From NCBI RefSeq assembly GCF_001856665.1, contig NZ_CP017781.1, positions 1,302,001 to 1,366,000 of the forward strand: a stretch of 64,000 nt of DNA. Direction: 5' to 3'. This document shows, one piece after another, positions 1-9,319 of this stretch; position 1 is the stretch's first letter, and each line of letters starts with the position of its first letter. The translations under genes were made by a program, and so were the position numbers. The notes beneath the pieces were generated by a model. It did no database searches. It was not told the DNA's origin and was given only the letters and a program-made list of their open reading frames with translations. The DNA comes from Rhodobacter xanthinilyticus (GTDB lineage Bacteria; Pseudomonadota; Alphaproteobacteria; Rhodobacterales; Rhodobacteraceae).

Positions 1-1
1 A

Positions 2-1270
2 CGCGCGGTCGAGGAAGCGGATGTGTGCCTCTTCCTCGTCGATGCGCGCGTGGGCGTGACCCCGGCCGACGAGATTTTCGCCGAGATCCTGCGGCGCAAG
101 AACGCCCATGTGATCCTGGCCGCGAACAAGGCCGAGGGCCATGCGGGCGTGGCCGGCGCGCTCGAGGCCTGGAGCCTCGGGCTCGGCGAGCCCCTGCAGA
201 TCTCGGCCGAACATGGCGAGGGGCTCGATGACCTTTATGCCGCGCTCAAGCCGCTCGCCGATGAATTCGCCGCGCGCCATGCCGCCAATACCCCCGAGGT
301 CGATGTCGAGATCGAGGAAGGCTCCGAGGAGGAGGAGGTCTACCGCGCGCCGACCGCCGCCAAACCCCTCCAGCTCGCCGTGATCGGCCGCCCGAACGCG
401 GGAAAATCGACGCTGATCAACAAGATCCTCGGCGAGGACCGGCTCCTGACCGGCCCCGAGGCGGGCATCACCCGCGACGCGATCTCGGTCTCGACCGAGT
501 TCATGGGCACGCCGATGCGGATCTGGGACACCGCCGGGATGCGCAAGAAGGGCAAGGTCAATGACAAGCTCGAGAAGCTCTCGGTCGCCGACGGCCTGCG
601 CGCGGTGCGCTTCGCCGAGGTGGTGGTGGTGCTCCTCGACGTGAACATCCCCTTCGAGACGCAAGACCTGCGGATCGCCGATTTCGCCGAGACCGAGGGC
701 CGCGCGGTCGTCGTCGCGGCGAACAAATGGGATCTCGAGGAAGACAAGCCCGAGAAGCTCAAGGAGCTGCGCGAGGCGTTCGAGCGGCTGCTGCCGCAGC
801 TCAAGGGCGCGCCGCTCGTCACCGTCTCGGCCAAGACCGGCAAGGGGCTCGACCGGCTCAACGACGCGATCCTGAAGGCCCACCGGGTCTGGAACCGCCG
901 GATCTCGACGGCCAAGCTCAACAACTGGCTGACCGCGATGACCGAGGCGCACCCGCCGCCGGCGCCGGGCGGGCGGCGGATCAAGCTGCGCTACATGACC
1001 CAGGCCAAGACCCGGCCGCCGGGCTTTGTGATCATGGCGACCCATACCGACAAGATCCCGGAAAGCTACGGGCGCTATCTGGTCAACGGGCTGCGCGCCG
1101 ATTTCGACATGCCGGGCACTCCGATCCGCATCTTCTTCCGCGATCAGGGCAACAAGAACCCCTACAAGGACAAGAAGAAGTCGATTCCGTCGCGGCTGAC
1201 CAAACACGTCGAGGCGAAGAAACACGCCGCGCGCAAGGAACGGGGGCTGGCCTCGAAGCCGGTCAAGTAA
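2..1270 (+). CDS. der: Ribosome assembly GTPase Der (EngA), 5' truncated by window edge
   Basis: Der is an essential GTPase with two tandem G domains that acts in 50S ribosomal subunit maturation. The gene runs in from the left edge, so roughly the first 70 residues, including the first Walker A motif, are missing; 422 residues remain. G domain 1 retains its G4/G5 region (NKAE, SAEHGEG). G domain 2 is complete, with GRPNAGKST near residue 128 of the fragment, then DTAGM, NKWD and SAKTGKG. A C-terminal KH-like domain follows ([21 protein letters not shown] region) and ends in a Lys/Arg-rich tail. It converges with serS; an inverted-repeat element lies between them. Confidence 0.95.
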   Translation, partial: RAVEEADVCLFLVDARVGVTPADEIFAEILRRKNAHVILAANKAEGHAGVAGALEAWSLGLGEPLQISAEHGEGLDDLYAALKPLADEFAARHAANTPEVDVEIEEGSEEEEVYRAPTAAKPLQLAVIGRPNAGKSTLINKILGEDRLLTGPEAGITRDAISVSTEFMGTPMRIWDTAGMRKKGKVNDKLEKLSVADGLRAVRFAEVVVVLLDVNIPFETQDLRIADFAETEGRAVVVAANKWDLEEDKPEKLKELREAFERLLPQLKGAPLVTVSAKTGKGLDRLNDAILKAHRVWNRRISTAKLNNWLTAMTEAHPPPAPGGRRIKLRYMTQAKTRPPGFVIMATHTDKIPESYGRYLVNGLRADFDMPGTPIRIFFRDQGNKNPYKDKKKSIPSRLTKHVEAKKHAARKERGLASKPVK

Positions 1271-1308
1271 GGCGCGGCTGCCCGGCGGGAGGCGCGGGTG
1301 ACGCGGTC

Positions 1309-1400
1309 TTTTGCGTATTTGGACCAAGAAGAAGGGGAGGGCGCCGCGCTCTCCCCTTTCGCATGACCGGCTGTTTCTTCTTGGCAAAAATACGCAAAAA
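1309..1400. repeat. Intergenic inverted-repeat element, copy 1
   Basis: The left arm (1309-1337) reads TTTTGCGTATTTGG, ACC, AAGAAGAAGGGG. The right arm (1374-1400) is its inverse, TTTCTTCTTGG then CAAAAATACGCAAAAA. The arms pair except for about three central bases. A second, GC-rich stem (GGGGAG/CTCCCC) sits inside. It lies between the 3' ends of der and serS. The same arms recur near 9.2, 20.9, 37.3 and 57.2 kb. Confidence 0.85.
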
Positions 1401-1416
1401 CCGCCGCCCGGCAAAG

Positions 1417-1445
1417 CAAAACCCCCGCCGGGCAAGGGCGGGGGG
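1417..1445 (-). terminator. Rho-independent terminator of serS
   Basis: On the minus strand the sequence forms a stem CCCCCGCC/GGCGGGGG (arms 1437-1444 and 1422-1429, 7-nt loop) followed by TTTTGCTTTG. It sits about 35 bases past the serS stop. Confidence 0.7.
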
Positions 1446-1478
1446 CGCAGATCGGGTCGGGGCGGGGCGCGGCGGGGC

Positions 1479-2768
1479 TCAGACGAGCTTGCCGTCGACG
1501 AGCCGGGTCTTGCCGCCGAGATAGGGGTGCAAGACGGCGGGCAGGGTGACCGAGCCATCGGCCTCCTGGCCGTTTTCCAGAACCGCGATCAGGCAGCGTC
1601 CGACCGCCAGCCCCGAGCCATTCAGCGTCGCGACGAAATCGGGCTTTTCGCCCTCGGCCGGGCGGAAGCGCGCGTTCATCCGGCGGGCCTGGAACTGGCC
1701 GCAGGTCGAGACCGAGGAGATCTCGCGATAGGTATTCTGCCCCGGCAGCCAGACCTCGAGGTCATAGGTCTTCTGAGCGCCAAAGCCCATGTCGCCGGTG
1801 CACAGCACGATGCGCCGATAGGGCAGGCCGAGCGCCTCGAGCACCGCTTCGGCGCGTTTGACCATGCCCTCATGTTCCGCGATCGCCTCCTCGGGGCGGC
1901 AGATCGTGACCATCTCGACCTTCTCGAACTGGTGCTGGCGCAGCATGCCGGCGGTATCCTTGCCCGCCGAGCCCGCCTCGGAGCGGAAGCAGTTGGTGTG
2001 CGCGCACATCCGCATCGGCAGCGCCGCCGCCTCGACGATCTCGCCCGCGACGAAGTTCGTCAGCGTCACCTCGGCGGTCGGGATCATCCACCAGCCGTTC
2101 GTCGTCTCATAGCTGTCCTCGGCGAATTTCGGCAGCTGCCCGGTGCCGAGCATGGTCTCGGGGCGCACCAGAACCGGCGTGATCGCCTCGCTCAGCCCGT
2201 GGGTGTCGACATGCAGATCGAGCATGAACTGCGCCAGCGCCCGGTGCAGGCGCGCAACGCCGCCCTTGAGCACGACGAACCGCGCCCCCGAGAGCTTCGC
2301 GGCGGTCTCGAAATCCATCTCGCGGCCAACGGCGGGGAGCTGATAATGCTCCTTCGGCGCGAAATCGAAGCCCCGCGGCGTGCCCCAGCGGTGGATCTCG
2401 ACGTTGCCCGCCTCATCGGCGCCCTGCGGCACATCGGCGAGCGGCGCGTTCGGGATCAGGAGGAGCTTGTCGCGGAGCTCGCCATCCAGCAGCCCCGCGC
2501 GCGCCTGCATCGCCGCGACCTCGGTCTTCTTCTCGGCCACCAGCGCCCGCAGCCGCTCGAACTCGGCCTCGTCGCCCTTGGCTTTCGCCGCGCCCACGAG
2601 TTTCGAGGCGGCGTTCTGTTCGGCCTGCGCGGTCTCGGCGGCATGGATCGCGCCGCGGCGCTCCTCGTCGAGCGACAGGATCTGCGCGGCCATCGGCGCC
2701 AGCCCCCGGCGCGCAAGGTCGGCATCGAACTGGGCAGGGTTTTCGCGGATCGCGCGGATATCGTGCAT
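1479..2768 (-). CDS. serS: Seryl-tRNA synthetase
   Basis: Charges tRNA-Ser (and tRNA-Sec) with serine in the cytoplasm; class II aminoacyl-tRNA synthetase, 429 residues, normal for the family. The N-terminal 100 or so residues are the tRNA-binding helical arm ([11 protein letters not shown] start, then charged helices). The catalytic core shows motif 2 ([16 protein letters not shown], then HQFEKVEM) and motif 3 near the C-terminus ([17 protein letters not shown]). The start at 2768 is preceded by AAAGAGGT; an upstream in-frame ATG adds 16 non-family residues and was not used. It is divergent from the RND efflux operon. Confidence 0.96.
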   Translation of the reverse strand: MHDIRAIRENPAQFDADLARRGLAPMAAQILSLDEERRGAIHAAETAQAEQNAASKLVGAAKAKGDEAEFERLRALVAEKKTEVAAMQARAGLLDGELRDKLLLIPNAPLADVPQGADEAGNVEIHRWGTPRGFDFAPKEHYQLPAVGREMDFETAAKLSGARFVVLKGGVARLHRALAQFMLDLHVDTHGLSEAITPVLVRPETMLGTGQLPKFAEDSYETTNGWWMIPTAEVTLTNFVAGEIVEAAALPMRMCAHTNCFRSEAGSAGKDTAGMLRQHQFEKVEMVTICRPEEAIAEHEGMVKRAEAVLEALGLPYRRIVLCTGDMGFGAQKTYDLEVWLPGQNTYREISSVSTCGQFQARRMNARFRPAEGEKPDFVATLNGSGLAVGRCLIAVLENGQEADGSVTLPAVLHPYLGGKTRLVDGKLV

Positions 2769-2901
2769 GGGGGACCTCTTTGGTTGCGCGAACGGGTTTA
2801 GCGCGGAAATATGCAAGGCGAAAGCCCCGGCGGGGCGGCTGAGTCCCGGCCCGCCCGCGATCCCCTTGCGCGCAGGCGCGGGGATGGTGTATGGCCGTTA
2901 T

Positions 2902-2917
2902 ATTCAAAAAGCGGAAT
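2902..2917. promoter_or_regulatory. Candidate SqrR/BigR-type operator upstream of the RND efflux operon
   Basis: The sequence is ATTC-AAAAAGCG-GAAT, a perfect ATTC-N8-GAAT dyad, 45 bases before the adaptor start. A -10-like TATATT (2899-2904) overlaps the left half-site, so binding would block RNA polymerase. ATTC-N8-GAAT is, from memory, the motif described for the R. capsulatus sulfide-responsive repressor SqrR. A SqrR-like gene sits at the far end of this operon. The assignment is inference. Confidence 0.55.
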
Positions 2918-2961
2918 GTCACTCCGCAAGGACGCTTATCGCCCGAAGGGAGGGATTCGAG

Positions 2962-3951
2962 ATGAAATCCATGATCTTGTCGCTGGCTCTGGCCGCGCTG
3001 ATCTTGCCGCAGGACGTGCTGGCCGAGGGGGCCGCGCCCTATCTCGTGACGCGCGAGGAGGTCACCGACTGGAAGGCGGTCTACGGGCGGATCGAGGCGA
3101 AGGATTCGATCCCGGCGCGCGCGCGTCTGGGCGGCACGCTGATCGACCTGACCGCCAAGGAGGGCGATCTGGTGCAGGCGGGCCAGCCGCTCGGCAAGGT
3201 CGTGGATGAGAAAATCGGCTTTCAGATCAATGCGATCGACGCGCAGCTCACCTCGCTCGCGGCGCAGCTTGCCAATGCCCAATCCGAGCTCAAGCGCGGT
3301 CAGGAGCTGAAGGCGCGCGGCGTGCTGACCACCCAGCAGCTCGATGCGCTGCAAACCCAGGTCGATGTCTACATGGGCCAGATCGAGGCGCAGAAGGCCT
3401 CGCGCCGGGTCATCGAGCAGCAGGCGACCGAGGGCGAGGTGCTCGCGCCGATCTCCGGGCGGGTGCTGACCGTGCCGGTGGCCAAGGGCGCGGTGGTGAT
3501 GGCGGGCGAAACCGTTGCCACGATCGGCGGCGGCGGCTTCTTCTTGCGGCTCTCGGTGCCCGAGCGCCACGCGACCGCGATGGCCGAGGGCGACGAGATC
3601 TCGATCGAGACCGCGGCCGGCCCGAAGACCGGGCGCCTCGCCAAGGTCTATCCGCTGATCGAGACCGGCCGGGTGACGGCCGATGTCGAGGTGGCCGATC
3701 TCGATTCGGCTTTTGTCGATGCGCGGGTGCTGGTGCGCCTGCCGCTGGCCACGCGCGAGGCGATCCGGATCCCGGCGGCGCTGGTTTCGACCCGTTCGGG
3801 GCTCGATTTCGTCACCGTCGAGAAAGACGGCGCGCGCGAGATCCGCACCGTTGTGCCGGGCGATCATGTGACGGTCGAGGGCACCGATATGGTCGAGATC
3901 GTGACCGGCCTGATGGGCGGCGAGACGGTGGTGGCGGCCGATGAGCACTGA
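2962..3951 (+). CDS. RND efflux periplasmic adaptor (membrane fusion protein)
   Basis: HlyD/AcrA-type adaptor linking an inner-membrane RND pump to an outer-membrane channel; 329 residues. Residues 1-21 form a signal peptide (MKSMILSLALAALILPQDVLA). The first lipoyl half-motif lies near residues 50-75 (GGTLIDLTAKEGDLVQAGQPLG). A coiled-coil hairpin follows (about 85-150, LKRGQELKARGVLTTQQLDAL). The second lipoyl half (EVLAPISGRVLTVPVAKG) and beta-barrel region come after. The start is chosen at the signal peptide, with GGGAGG upstream. The stop overlaps the pump gene by 11 bases, so the two are coupled. No outer-membrane factor is encoded nearby. The substrate is unknown. Confidence 0.88.
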   Translation: MKSMILSLALAALILPQDVLAEGAAPYLVTREEVTDWKAVYGRIEAKDSIPARARLGGTLIDLTAKEGDLVQAGQPLGKVVDEKIGFQINAIDAQLTSLAAQLANAQSELKRGQELKARGVLTTQQLDALQTQVDVYMGQIEAQKASRRVIEQQATEGEVLAPISGRVLTVPVAKGAVVMAGETVATIGGGGFFLRLSVPERHATAMAEGDEISIETAAGPKTGRLAKVYPLIETGRVTADVEVADLDSAFVDARVLVRLPLATREAIRIPAALVSTRSGLDFVTVEKDGAREIRTVVPGDHVTVEGTDMVEIVTGLMGGETVVAADEH

Positions 3952-6900
3952 ACCCGTGCCCCCCGTCTGGGAAGAAGACGAATTCGCCCATGACAAGCTC
4001 GGCATCGCCGGGCGGCTGACGCGGGCCTTCATCAAATCGGCGCTGACGCCGCTCATGATCCTCGCCGCGCTCGCGGTGGGCTTTGTCGCGCTGATCTCGC
4101 TGCCGCGCGAGGAAGAGCCGCAGATCTCGGTGCCGATGGTCGATGTGCATATCCAGGCGCCGGGCCTGAAGGCGCCCGATGCGATGAAGCTCGTCACCGA
4201 GCCGATGGAAACCATCATCAAGGGCATCAACGAGGTCGAGCACGTCTACAGCCAGACCTCGGATGATTATGCGCTGGTGATGGCGCGCTTCGTGGTCGGC
4301 ACCTCGGCCGATGCGGCGATCTTGCGGGTGCATGAGAAGGTGCGCGCCAATGCCGACCGGATCCCGGTGGGCATCGCCGAGCCGATGATCGTGGCGCGCG
4401 GCATCGATGACGTGGCGATCGTGTCGCTGACGCTCTCGGCCAAGCCCGGCACCGATATCGGCGCCAATGAGCTCACCCGCATCACCCGCGAGCTGCAGAC
4501 CGAGGTCACCAAGATCGAGAATGTCGGGCTGAGCTATATCGTCGGCGAGGCGACCGAGGCGATCCGCATCGAGCCCGACCCGGAGAAGCTCGCGCTTTAC
4601 GGGATCACGTTGCAGGGGCTGAGCGACAAGGTCAAACAGGCCAACCGGGCGTTCTCGACGGGCAAGCTGCGCGACAAGGGCGAGCAGATCGACCTGGTGG
4701 CGGGGCAGACGCTGGTCGCGCCGGCCGAGATCGCGGGGCTCTTGCTCTCGGCGCGCGATGGCCGGCCGGTTTATGTGGCCGATGTCGCCAAGGTCGAATA
4801 TGTCGCCGACACGACCGACCATATCGTCGCCAATGTCACCCGCGAGGGCGAGGCGCTCAACCGCACCCCCGCGGTCACGCTCGCCATCGCCAAGCGCGCG
4901 GGCTCGAACGCGGTGGTGGTGGCCGAGAAGATCCTCGAGCGCGTCGAGGAGCTCAAGGGCGAGCTGATCCCGGCCTCGATCGAGGTGCAGGTCACCCGCG
5001 ATTACGGCGAGACGGCCAATGAGAAGGCCAATGAGCTGCTCTTCCACCTCGGCCTCGCGACGATCTCGATCATCGCGCTCGTGCTCTTCGCGATCGGCTG
5101 GCGCGAATCGATCGTGGTGGCGATCGTGATCCCGGTGACGATCCTGCTTACCCTCTTTGCCGCCAATATCATGGGCTATACGCTCAACCGCGTGTCGCTC
5201 TTCGCGCTGATCTTCTCGATCGGGATCCTCGTCGATGACGCGATCGTGGTGATCGAGAATATCGCGCGGCATTGGGGGATGAAGGGGCCGGGCGACCGGG
5301 TCCACAAGGCGATCGTGGCGGTGGCCGAGGTCGGCAACCCGACGATCGTGGCGACGCTGACGGTGGTGGCGGCGCTTTTGCCGATGCTGTTTGTCAGCGG
5401 GCTGATGGGGCCCTACATGAGCCCGATCCCGGCCAATGCCTCGGCGGCGATGATCTTTTCGTTCTTCGTCGCGGTGATCATCACGCCCTGGCTGATGGTC
5501 AAGATCGCGGGCAAGGCGCCGCTCCATCACGCCGATGACGCCCATCAGGGCGGCAAGCTCGGCGCGCTTTATGCGCGCGTCGCGCGGCCGGTTCTGGCCA
5601 CCAAGAAATCGGCGGGGATGTTCCTTCTGATCACGGTGGTGCTGTCGTTCGGCTCGCTCGGGCTGCTCTATACCAAGCATGTCACGGTGAAACTGCTGCC
5701 CTTCGACAACAAATCCGAGCTCAGCGTGGTGATCGACCTGCCCGAGGGCGCCTCGGTCGAGGCGACCGATGCGGTGGCCCAACAGGTCGCGGCGGCGGTC
5801 ACGCGTCTGCCCGAGGTGATCTCGGCCCAGACCCATGCCGGCACCGCCGCGCCCTTCAACTTCAACGGCCTCGTGCGGCACTACTACCTGCGCGAATATC
5901 CCTGGCAGGGCGATGTGCAGATCAACCTCGCGCCGAAGGCCGAGCGCGACCGCACCTCGCACGAGATCGCGCTCGAGATCCGCGAGATCATCGCCGGGAT
6001 CGACATGCCGGCGGGCACCTCGCTCAAGACGGTCGAGCCCCCGCCCGGCCCGCCGGTGATCTCGACGCTGCTTGCCGAGGTCTATGGCCCGGATGCCGAA
6101 ACCCGCCGCGCCGCGGCCGCAAAGATCCGGCAAGCCTTTGAAAGCGTGCCCTATATCGTCGATGTCGATGACAGCTTCGGGGTCCAGTCGCGGCGCCTGC
6201 GCGCCACCGTCAACGCCGATGATCTGGAGTTCTTTGAGGTCTCGCAGGGCGATGTCTTCGACACGATCGCGCTTTTGAACGGCTCGACCACGGTCGGCTA
6301 TTCGCACCGCGATCAGGAGCGCGCGCCGCTGCCGATCGTGATGGAGCGCGACAAGGGCCAGCGGGTGATGGACGAGGCGACGCTCTCGACGCCGATCCCG
6401 GCGAACCTTCTGCCCGGCGCGCGCGGCGTGGTCGAGCTCGGCGATGTCGTCACGCTGCGCGAGGAAAAGGCCTCCTTCCCGATCTTCCGCCACAATGGCC
6501 GCGAGGCCGAGATGGTCACCGCCGAGCTCGCCGGCACCTTCGAGGCGCCGCTCTACGGGATGATCGCGGTCTCCGATGCGCTCGAGACGATCGACTGGGC
6601 GCCCGGCGAAAAGCCCGAGATCTCGCTCCACGGCCAGCCCGAGGACGAGGCGAAGGTCACGCTCCTGTGGGACGGCGAATGGGAGGTGACCTGGGTGACC
6701 TTCCGCGATATGGGGGCGGCCTTCGGGGTGGCGCTTCTGGGGATCTATATCCTCGTGGTGGCGCAGTTCGGCTCGTTCCGGCTGCCGCTGGTGATCCTGA
6801 CGCCGATCCCGCTGACCTTCCTCGGCATCATGGCGGGGCATCTGATCTTCGGCGCGCCGTTCTCGGCGACCTCGATGATCGGCTTCATCGCGCTGGCGGG

Positions 6901-7171
6901 GATCATCGTGCGCAACTCGATCCTGCTCGTCGATTTCATCCGCCACAGCGGCCATGAAGGCCAGGGCCCGATCGACATCCTGATCGCGGCCGGCGCGATC
7001 CGCTTCAAGCCGATCCTGCTCACCGCGGTCGCGGCGATGATCGGCGCGGTGGTGATCCTCGCCGACCCGATCTTCCAGGGCCTCGCGATCTCGCTGCTCT
7101 TCGGGCTGCTCAGCTCGACGCTGCTGACGGTGCTGGTGATCCCGGCGATCTACCGGATCTTCAAGACCTGA
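3941..7171 (+). CDS. RND efflux transporter permease (AcrB/MMPL superfamily)
   Basis: Proton-driven inner-membrane pump of 1,076 residues, the usual RND size. The first transmembrane segment is at about residues 33-53. Two large periplasmic loops follow TM1 and TM7. TM4 carries the proton-relay pair in GILVDDAIVVIENI, and the TM10-11 region shows IALAGIIVRNSILLVDFI. The AcrB-like trimeric architecture is inferred. Translation is coupled to the adaptor gene. The sequence does not reveal the substrate; the ATTC-N8-GAAT operator and the convergent SqrR-like repressor suggest an inducer linked to reactive sulfur species. A strong terminator follows. Confidence 0.93.
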   Translation: MSTEPVPPVWEEDEFAHDKLGIAGRLTRAFIKSALTPLMILAALAVGFVALISLPREEEPQISVPMVDVHIQAPGLKAPDAMKLVTEPMETIIKGINEVEHVYSQTSDDYALVMARFVVGTSADAAILRVHEKVRANADRIPVGIAEPMIVARGIDDVAIVSLTLSAKPGTDIGANELTRITRELQTEVTKIENVGLSYIVGEATEAIRIEPDPEKLALYGITLQGLSDKVKQANRAFSTGKLRDKGEQIDLVAGQTLVAPAEIAGLLLSARDGRPVYVADVAKVEYVADTTDHIVANVTREGEALNRTPAVTLAIAKRAGSNAVVVAEKILERVEELKGELIPASIEVQVTRDYGETANEKANELLFHLGLATISIIALVLFAIGWRESIVVAIVIPVTILLTLFAANIMGYTLNRVSLFALIFSIGILVDDAIVVIENIARHWGMKGPGDRVHKAIVAVAEVGNPTIVATLTVVAALLPMLFVSGLMGPYMSPIPANASAAMIFSFFVAVIITPWLMVKIAGKAPLHHADDAHQGGKLGALYARVARPVLATKKSAGMFLLITVVLSFGSLGLLYTKHVTVKLLPFDNKSELSVVIDLPEGASVEATDAVAQQVAAAVTRLPEVISAQTHAGTAAPFNFNGLVRHYYLREYPWQGDVQINLAPKAERDRTSHEIALEIREIIAGIDMPAGTSLKTVEPPPGPPVISTLLAEVYGPDAETRRAAAAKIRQAFESVPYIVDVDDSFGVQSRRLRATVNADDLEFFEVSQGDVFDTIALLNGSTTVGYSHRDQERAPLPIVMERDKGQRVMDEATLSTPIPANLLPGARGVVELGDVVTLREEKASFPIFRHNGREAEMVTAELAGTFEAPLYGMIAVSDALETIDWAPGEKPEISLHGQPEDEAKVTLLWDGEWEVTWVTFRDMGAAFGVALLGIYILVVAQFGSFRLPLVILTPIPLTFLGIMAGHLIFGAPFSATSMIGFIALAGIIVRNSILLVDFIRHSGHEGQGPIDILIAAGAIRFKPILLTAVAAMIGAVVILADPIFQGLAISLLFGLLSSTLLTVLVIPAIYRIFKT

Positions 7172-7194
7172 TCCGTCCGGGTCTTGACCCCGCG

Positions 7195-7224
7195 CACCCG
7201 GCCCCGCAAGGGCCGGGTGTTTTC
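7195..7224 (+). terminator. Rho-independent terminator of RND efflux operon
   Basis: A perfect 10-bp stem CACCCGGCCC/GGGCCGGGTG with loop CGCAA is followed by TTTTC, 24 bases past the pump stop. Confidence 0.85.
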
Positions 7225-7242
7225 ATATCCGCCCCGAAAACG

Positions 7243-7266
7243 CAAAAGGCGGCCCGAAGGCCGCCC
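7243..7266 (-). terminator. Rho-independent terminator of the SqrR-like gene
   Basis: On the minus strand the sequence is GGCGGCC-TTCG-GGCCGCC followed by TTTTGCG. The UUCG-type tetraloop is typical of strong terminators. It lies just past the 7289 stop. Confidence 0.8.
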
Positions 7267-7288
7267 GCATCCGCGCCCGTCGCCGCCC

Positions 7289-7666
7289 TCAGGCGTCGTT
7301 GCAAAAGAGCTCGTAAATCGTCGCCACCACCCGCGCCGCGCGCGGGTCCGAGAGCGAATAATAGATCGCCTTGCCCTCGCGCCGGCAGCTCACCAGCCCC
7401 TCGAGGCGCAGCCGCGCAAGCTGCTGGCTCACCGCCGCCTGCCGCGTGGCCAAAAGCCCCTCGAGCTCGGTCACCGATTTCTCGCCGGAGCTCAGGTGGC
7501 ACATGATCATCAGCCGCCCCTCATGGGCGAGCGCCTTGAGCAGGTTCGAGGCATCCTGCGCGCGGTGGATCATCTCCTCCGCATCGAGACGCGCGCAACC
7601 CTCCTTCACCCAGCCATCGCCGGGGTCGGTCGCATAGTCGGGGGTGTTCAGCCCGTCCGGTGACAT
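7289..7666 (-). CDS. sqrR: ArsR-family repressor, SqrR/BigR-like (persulfide sensor)
   Basis: Small winged-helix repressor of 125 residues. The HTH core runs from about residue 42 (LLKALAHEGRLMIMCHL) to the wing (REGKAIYYSL). Cysteines are at 24, 56, 94 and 122. The spacings 24-56 (32) and 56-122 (66) equal those recalled for SqrR of R. capsulatus (Cys9, Cys41, Cys107), where the last two react with sulfane sulfur. No ArsR metal motif (ELCVCDL) is present. The N-terminus may be annotated about 15 residues too long, though no better start was found. It converges on the RND efflux operon, whose promoter carries an ATTC-N8-GAAT dyad. The regulatory role is inference. Confidence 0.8.
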   Translation of the reverse strand: MSPDGLNTPDYATDPGDGWVKEGCARLDAEEMIHRAQDASNLLKALAHEGRLMIMCHLSSGEKSVTELEGLLATRQAAVSQQLARLRLEGLVSCRREGKAIYYSLSDPRAARVVATIYELFCNDA

Positions 7667-7874
7667 GGTGCGGCTCCGCTCCGTTCACTTGACATCATAC
7701 TATCACAATTGACGGCGCATAACATGCCGGATCGGCGCTGGCGAGGGGGCAGGCGCTCAAGCCCGCGTGAAACCGGCGATTCCTGGCCGATTTTCGCGCC
7801 CCGGCGGCGCGCCCTGCGGCGCCATGACGCAGCGCCGCGCCGCCGCTCAAAGCGGTTCGAGCGCGCAATTGCGG

Positions 7875-8006
7875 TCAGGCGATCTCGCGCGGGGCCGGCG
7901 CGCGGTGCGGCGCCCGCGCCCGCGCCCGCGCGAGCTTGCGCAGCACCGCAATGCCCAGAACGGCAAGCGCCAGCGTGTCGAAGCTGATCGGGAAAATCTG
8001 GTCCAT
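7875..8006 (-). CDS. Possible 43-residue single-span membrane peptide
   Basis: This short frame starts MDQIFPISFDTLALAVLGIAV, one hydrophobic segment at residues 7-22, and ends in a basic Arg-Ala-rich tail (RARARAP). A good Shine-Dalgarno (GGGGGAG) lies 6 bases before the ATG. No family is recognised. It stands alone in the 540-base space between the SqrR-like gene and corA. The low-complexity CGCGCC repeats in its 3' half could make it a chance frame. The rest of that space (7667-7874 and 8007-8209) shows no convincing gene. Confidence 0.35.
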   Translation of the reverse strand: MDQIFPISFDTLALAVLGIAVLRKLARARARAPHRAPAPREIA

Positions 8007-8209
8007 CTGTCACTCCCCCCGGGGCGCGTGGCCCGGCTCTGCGGGGCCGCAGCCCCCCGATGTGGCAGTCTTGGGCGCGATTGTGACTGAACTGAGGCCG
8101 GGCCGCGGTAATTTCAGGCCCCAGCCCTCGCCGCCGGCCACGCCCCCCTTGACCGCCCCGCGCGAAACGCTACCGATGGGCCGAGGAGCCCAGCCCAGCG
8201 GAGGATGCC

Positions 8210-9184
8210 ATGCTCTACGCCTTCCAGCCGGGCACCCGCGGCCTGCAACGGCTCGGCCAGGAGAGCCCGATGAGCCCCGGATCGGAGCTCGAGCGCGCGC
8301 TCTGGATCGACCTCTACCGCCCCCTCGACAGCCAGGCCGCGGCGGTGGCGGCGCTCGGCATCGAGGTGCCGACGCTCGCCGACATGGAAGAGATCGAGAT
8401 CTCGAACCGCCTCTACCGCGAGGAAAACGCCGATGTGATGACGGTCGTTCTGCCCGGGCTGACGCCGGACGGCGCGCAGATCTCCGGCCCGGTGAGCTTC
8501 ATCCTGACCGAGCGCCGCCTCGTCACCGTGCGCCACCATGCGCCGCGCAGCTTCGAGACCTTCCCCGACCGCGCCGATCGCTCCGCCGCGGGCTGCGCGA
8601 GCGCCGAGCGGATCTTTCTGGGCCTGATCGAGGAGATCATCGCGCGGCAGGCGGACCTGCTCGAAGGGGTAGGGCGCACCCTCGACCGGGTCTCGGCGCA
8701 GGTGCTCTCGGGCAAGAAGATCTCGCCCTCCGAGCTGCAACTCGCGCTTGAAGAGGTCGGCCGGCAGGGCGAACTCGTCGGCCGGGTGAAGCTCGCGCTG
8801 CTTACCCTCGAACGCGCGCTCTCCTTCTTCGACCAGACGCTCGGCACCAACCCGCAGGGCAAGGAGCTGCGCTCCATCGTGAAAAGCCAGATGCGCGACA
8901 TCGGTTCGCTCACCGTGCACGGCGATTTTCTCAGCTCGCGCGTGTCGCTCTCGGTCGATGCCACGCTCGGCATGATCAACCTCGCGCAGAACGTCACCGT
9001 GCGGATCGTCTCGGTGGTGGCCGCGCTCTTCATGCCGCCGACGATGATCGCCTCGATCTACGGGATGAACTTCCACCACATGCCCGAGCTCGACAACCCC
9101 TGGGGCTATCCCCTGGCGCTGGGGCTGATGGCGGCCTCGGCGGTGGGCACCTGGGCCTTCTTCAAGTGGAAAGATTGGCTCTGA
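8210..9184 (+). CDS. corA: CorA-type Mg2+/Co2+ (or Zn2+) channel
   Basis: Pentameric inner-membrane divalent-cation transporter of 324 residues. A large cytoplasmic N-terminal domain and long helix (to about residue 260) are followed by two C-terminal transmembrane helices. The signature GMN sits at the end of TM1 (IYGMNF), followed by the periplasmic loop HHMPEL. The ATG at 8210 has GGAGG at the right distance. Its MPEL loop is the CorA type; the ZntB subfamily cannot be excluded. It converges with the retropepsin-like gene across repeat copy 2. Confidence 0.92.
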   Translation: MLYAFQPGTRGLQRLGQESPMSPGSELERALWIDLYRPLDSQAAAVAALGIEVPTLADMEEIEISNRLYREENADVMTVVLPGLTPDGAQISGPVSFILTERRLVTVRHHAPRSFETFPDRADRSAAGCASAERIFLGLIEEIIARQADLLEGVGRTLDRVSAQVLSGKKISPSELQLALEEVGRQGELVGRVKLALLTLERALSFFDQTLGTNPQGKELRSIVKSQMRDIGSLTVHGDFLSSRVSLSVDATLGMINLAQNVTVRIVSVVAALFMPPTMIASIYGMNFHHMPELDNPWGYPLALGLMAASAVGTWAFFKWKDWL

Positions 9185-9216
9185 GACCCGGCCGCCGCGC
9201 CGGTGGGGCGGGCGGG

Positions 9217-9290
9217 TTTTGCGTATTTGGACCAAGAAGAAGGGACAGGGCGCCGCTTCCCCCCTTCTTCTTGGCAAAAATACGCAAAAT
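9217..9290. repeat. Intergenic inverted-repeat element, copy 2
   Basis: Left arm 9217-9242 (TTTTGCGTATTTGG, ACCAAGAAGAAG), right arm 9261-9289 (CCCCTTCTTCTTGG, CAAAAATACGCAAAA). It is the cleanest full copy and lies between the convergent 3' ends of corA and the retropepsin-like gene. No other terminator is visible there, so it may serve as one for both genes. Confidence 0.88.
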
Positions 9291-9319
9291 CGACGCAAAC
9301 AGGGGCGGCGCGCCGGGCT

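Noticed and set aside
3812-6955. Long open frame antisense to the RND pump
   Set aside because: Same GC-bias artefact; low-complexity Arg/Asp/His translation and no start signal.
7686-7723. Operator or promoter in front of the SqrR-like gene
   Set aside because: TTGACA-like and dyad fragments are present (TGACATCATACTATCA region), but no -10 at the right distance and no ATTC-N8-GAAT, so no call was made.
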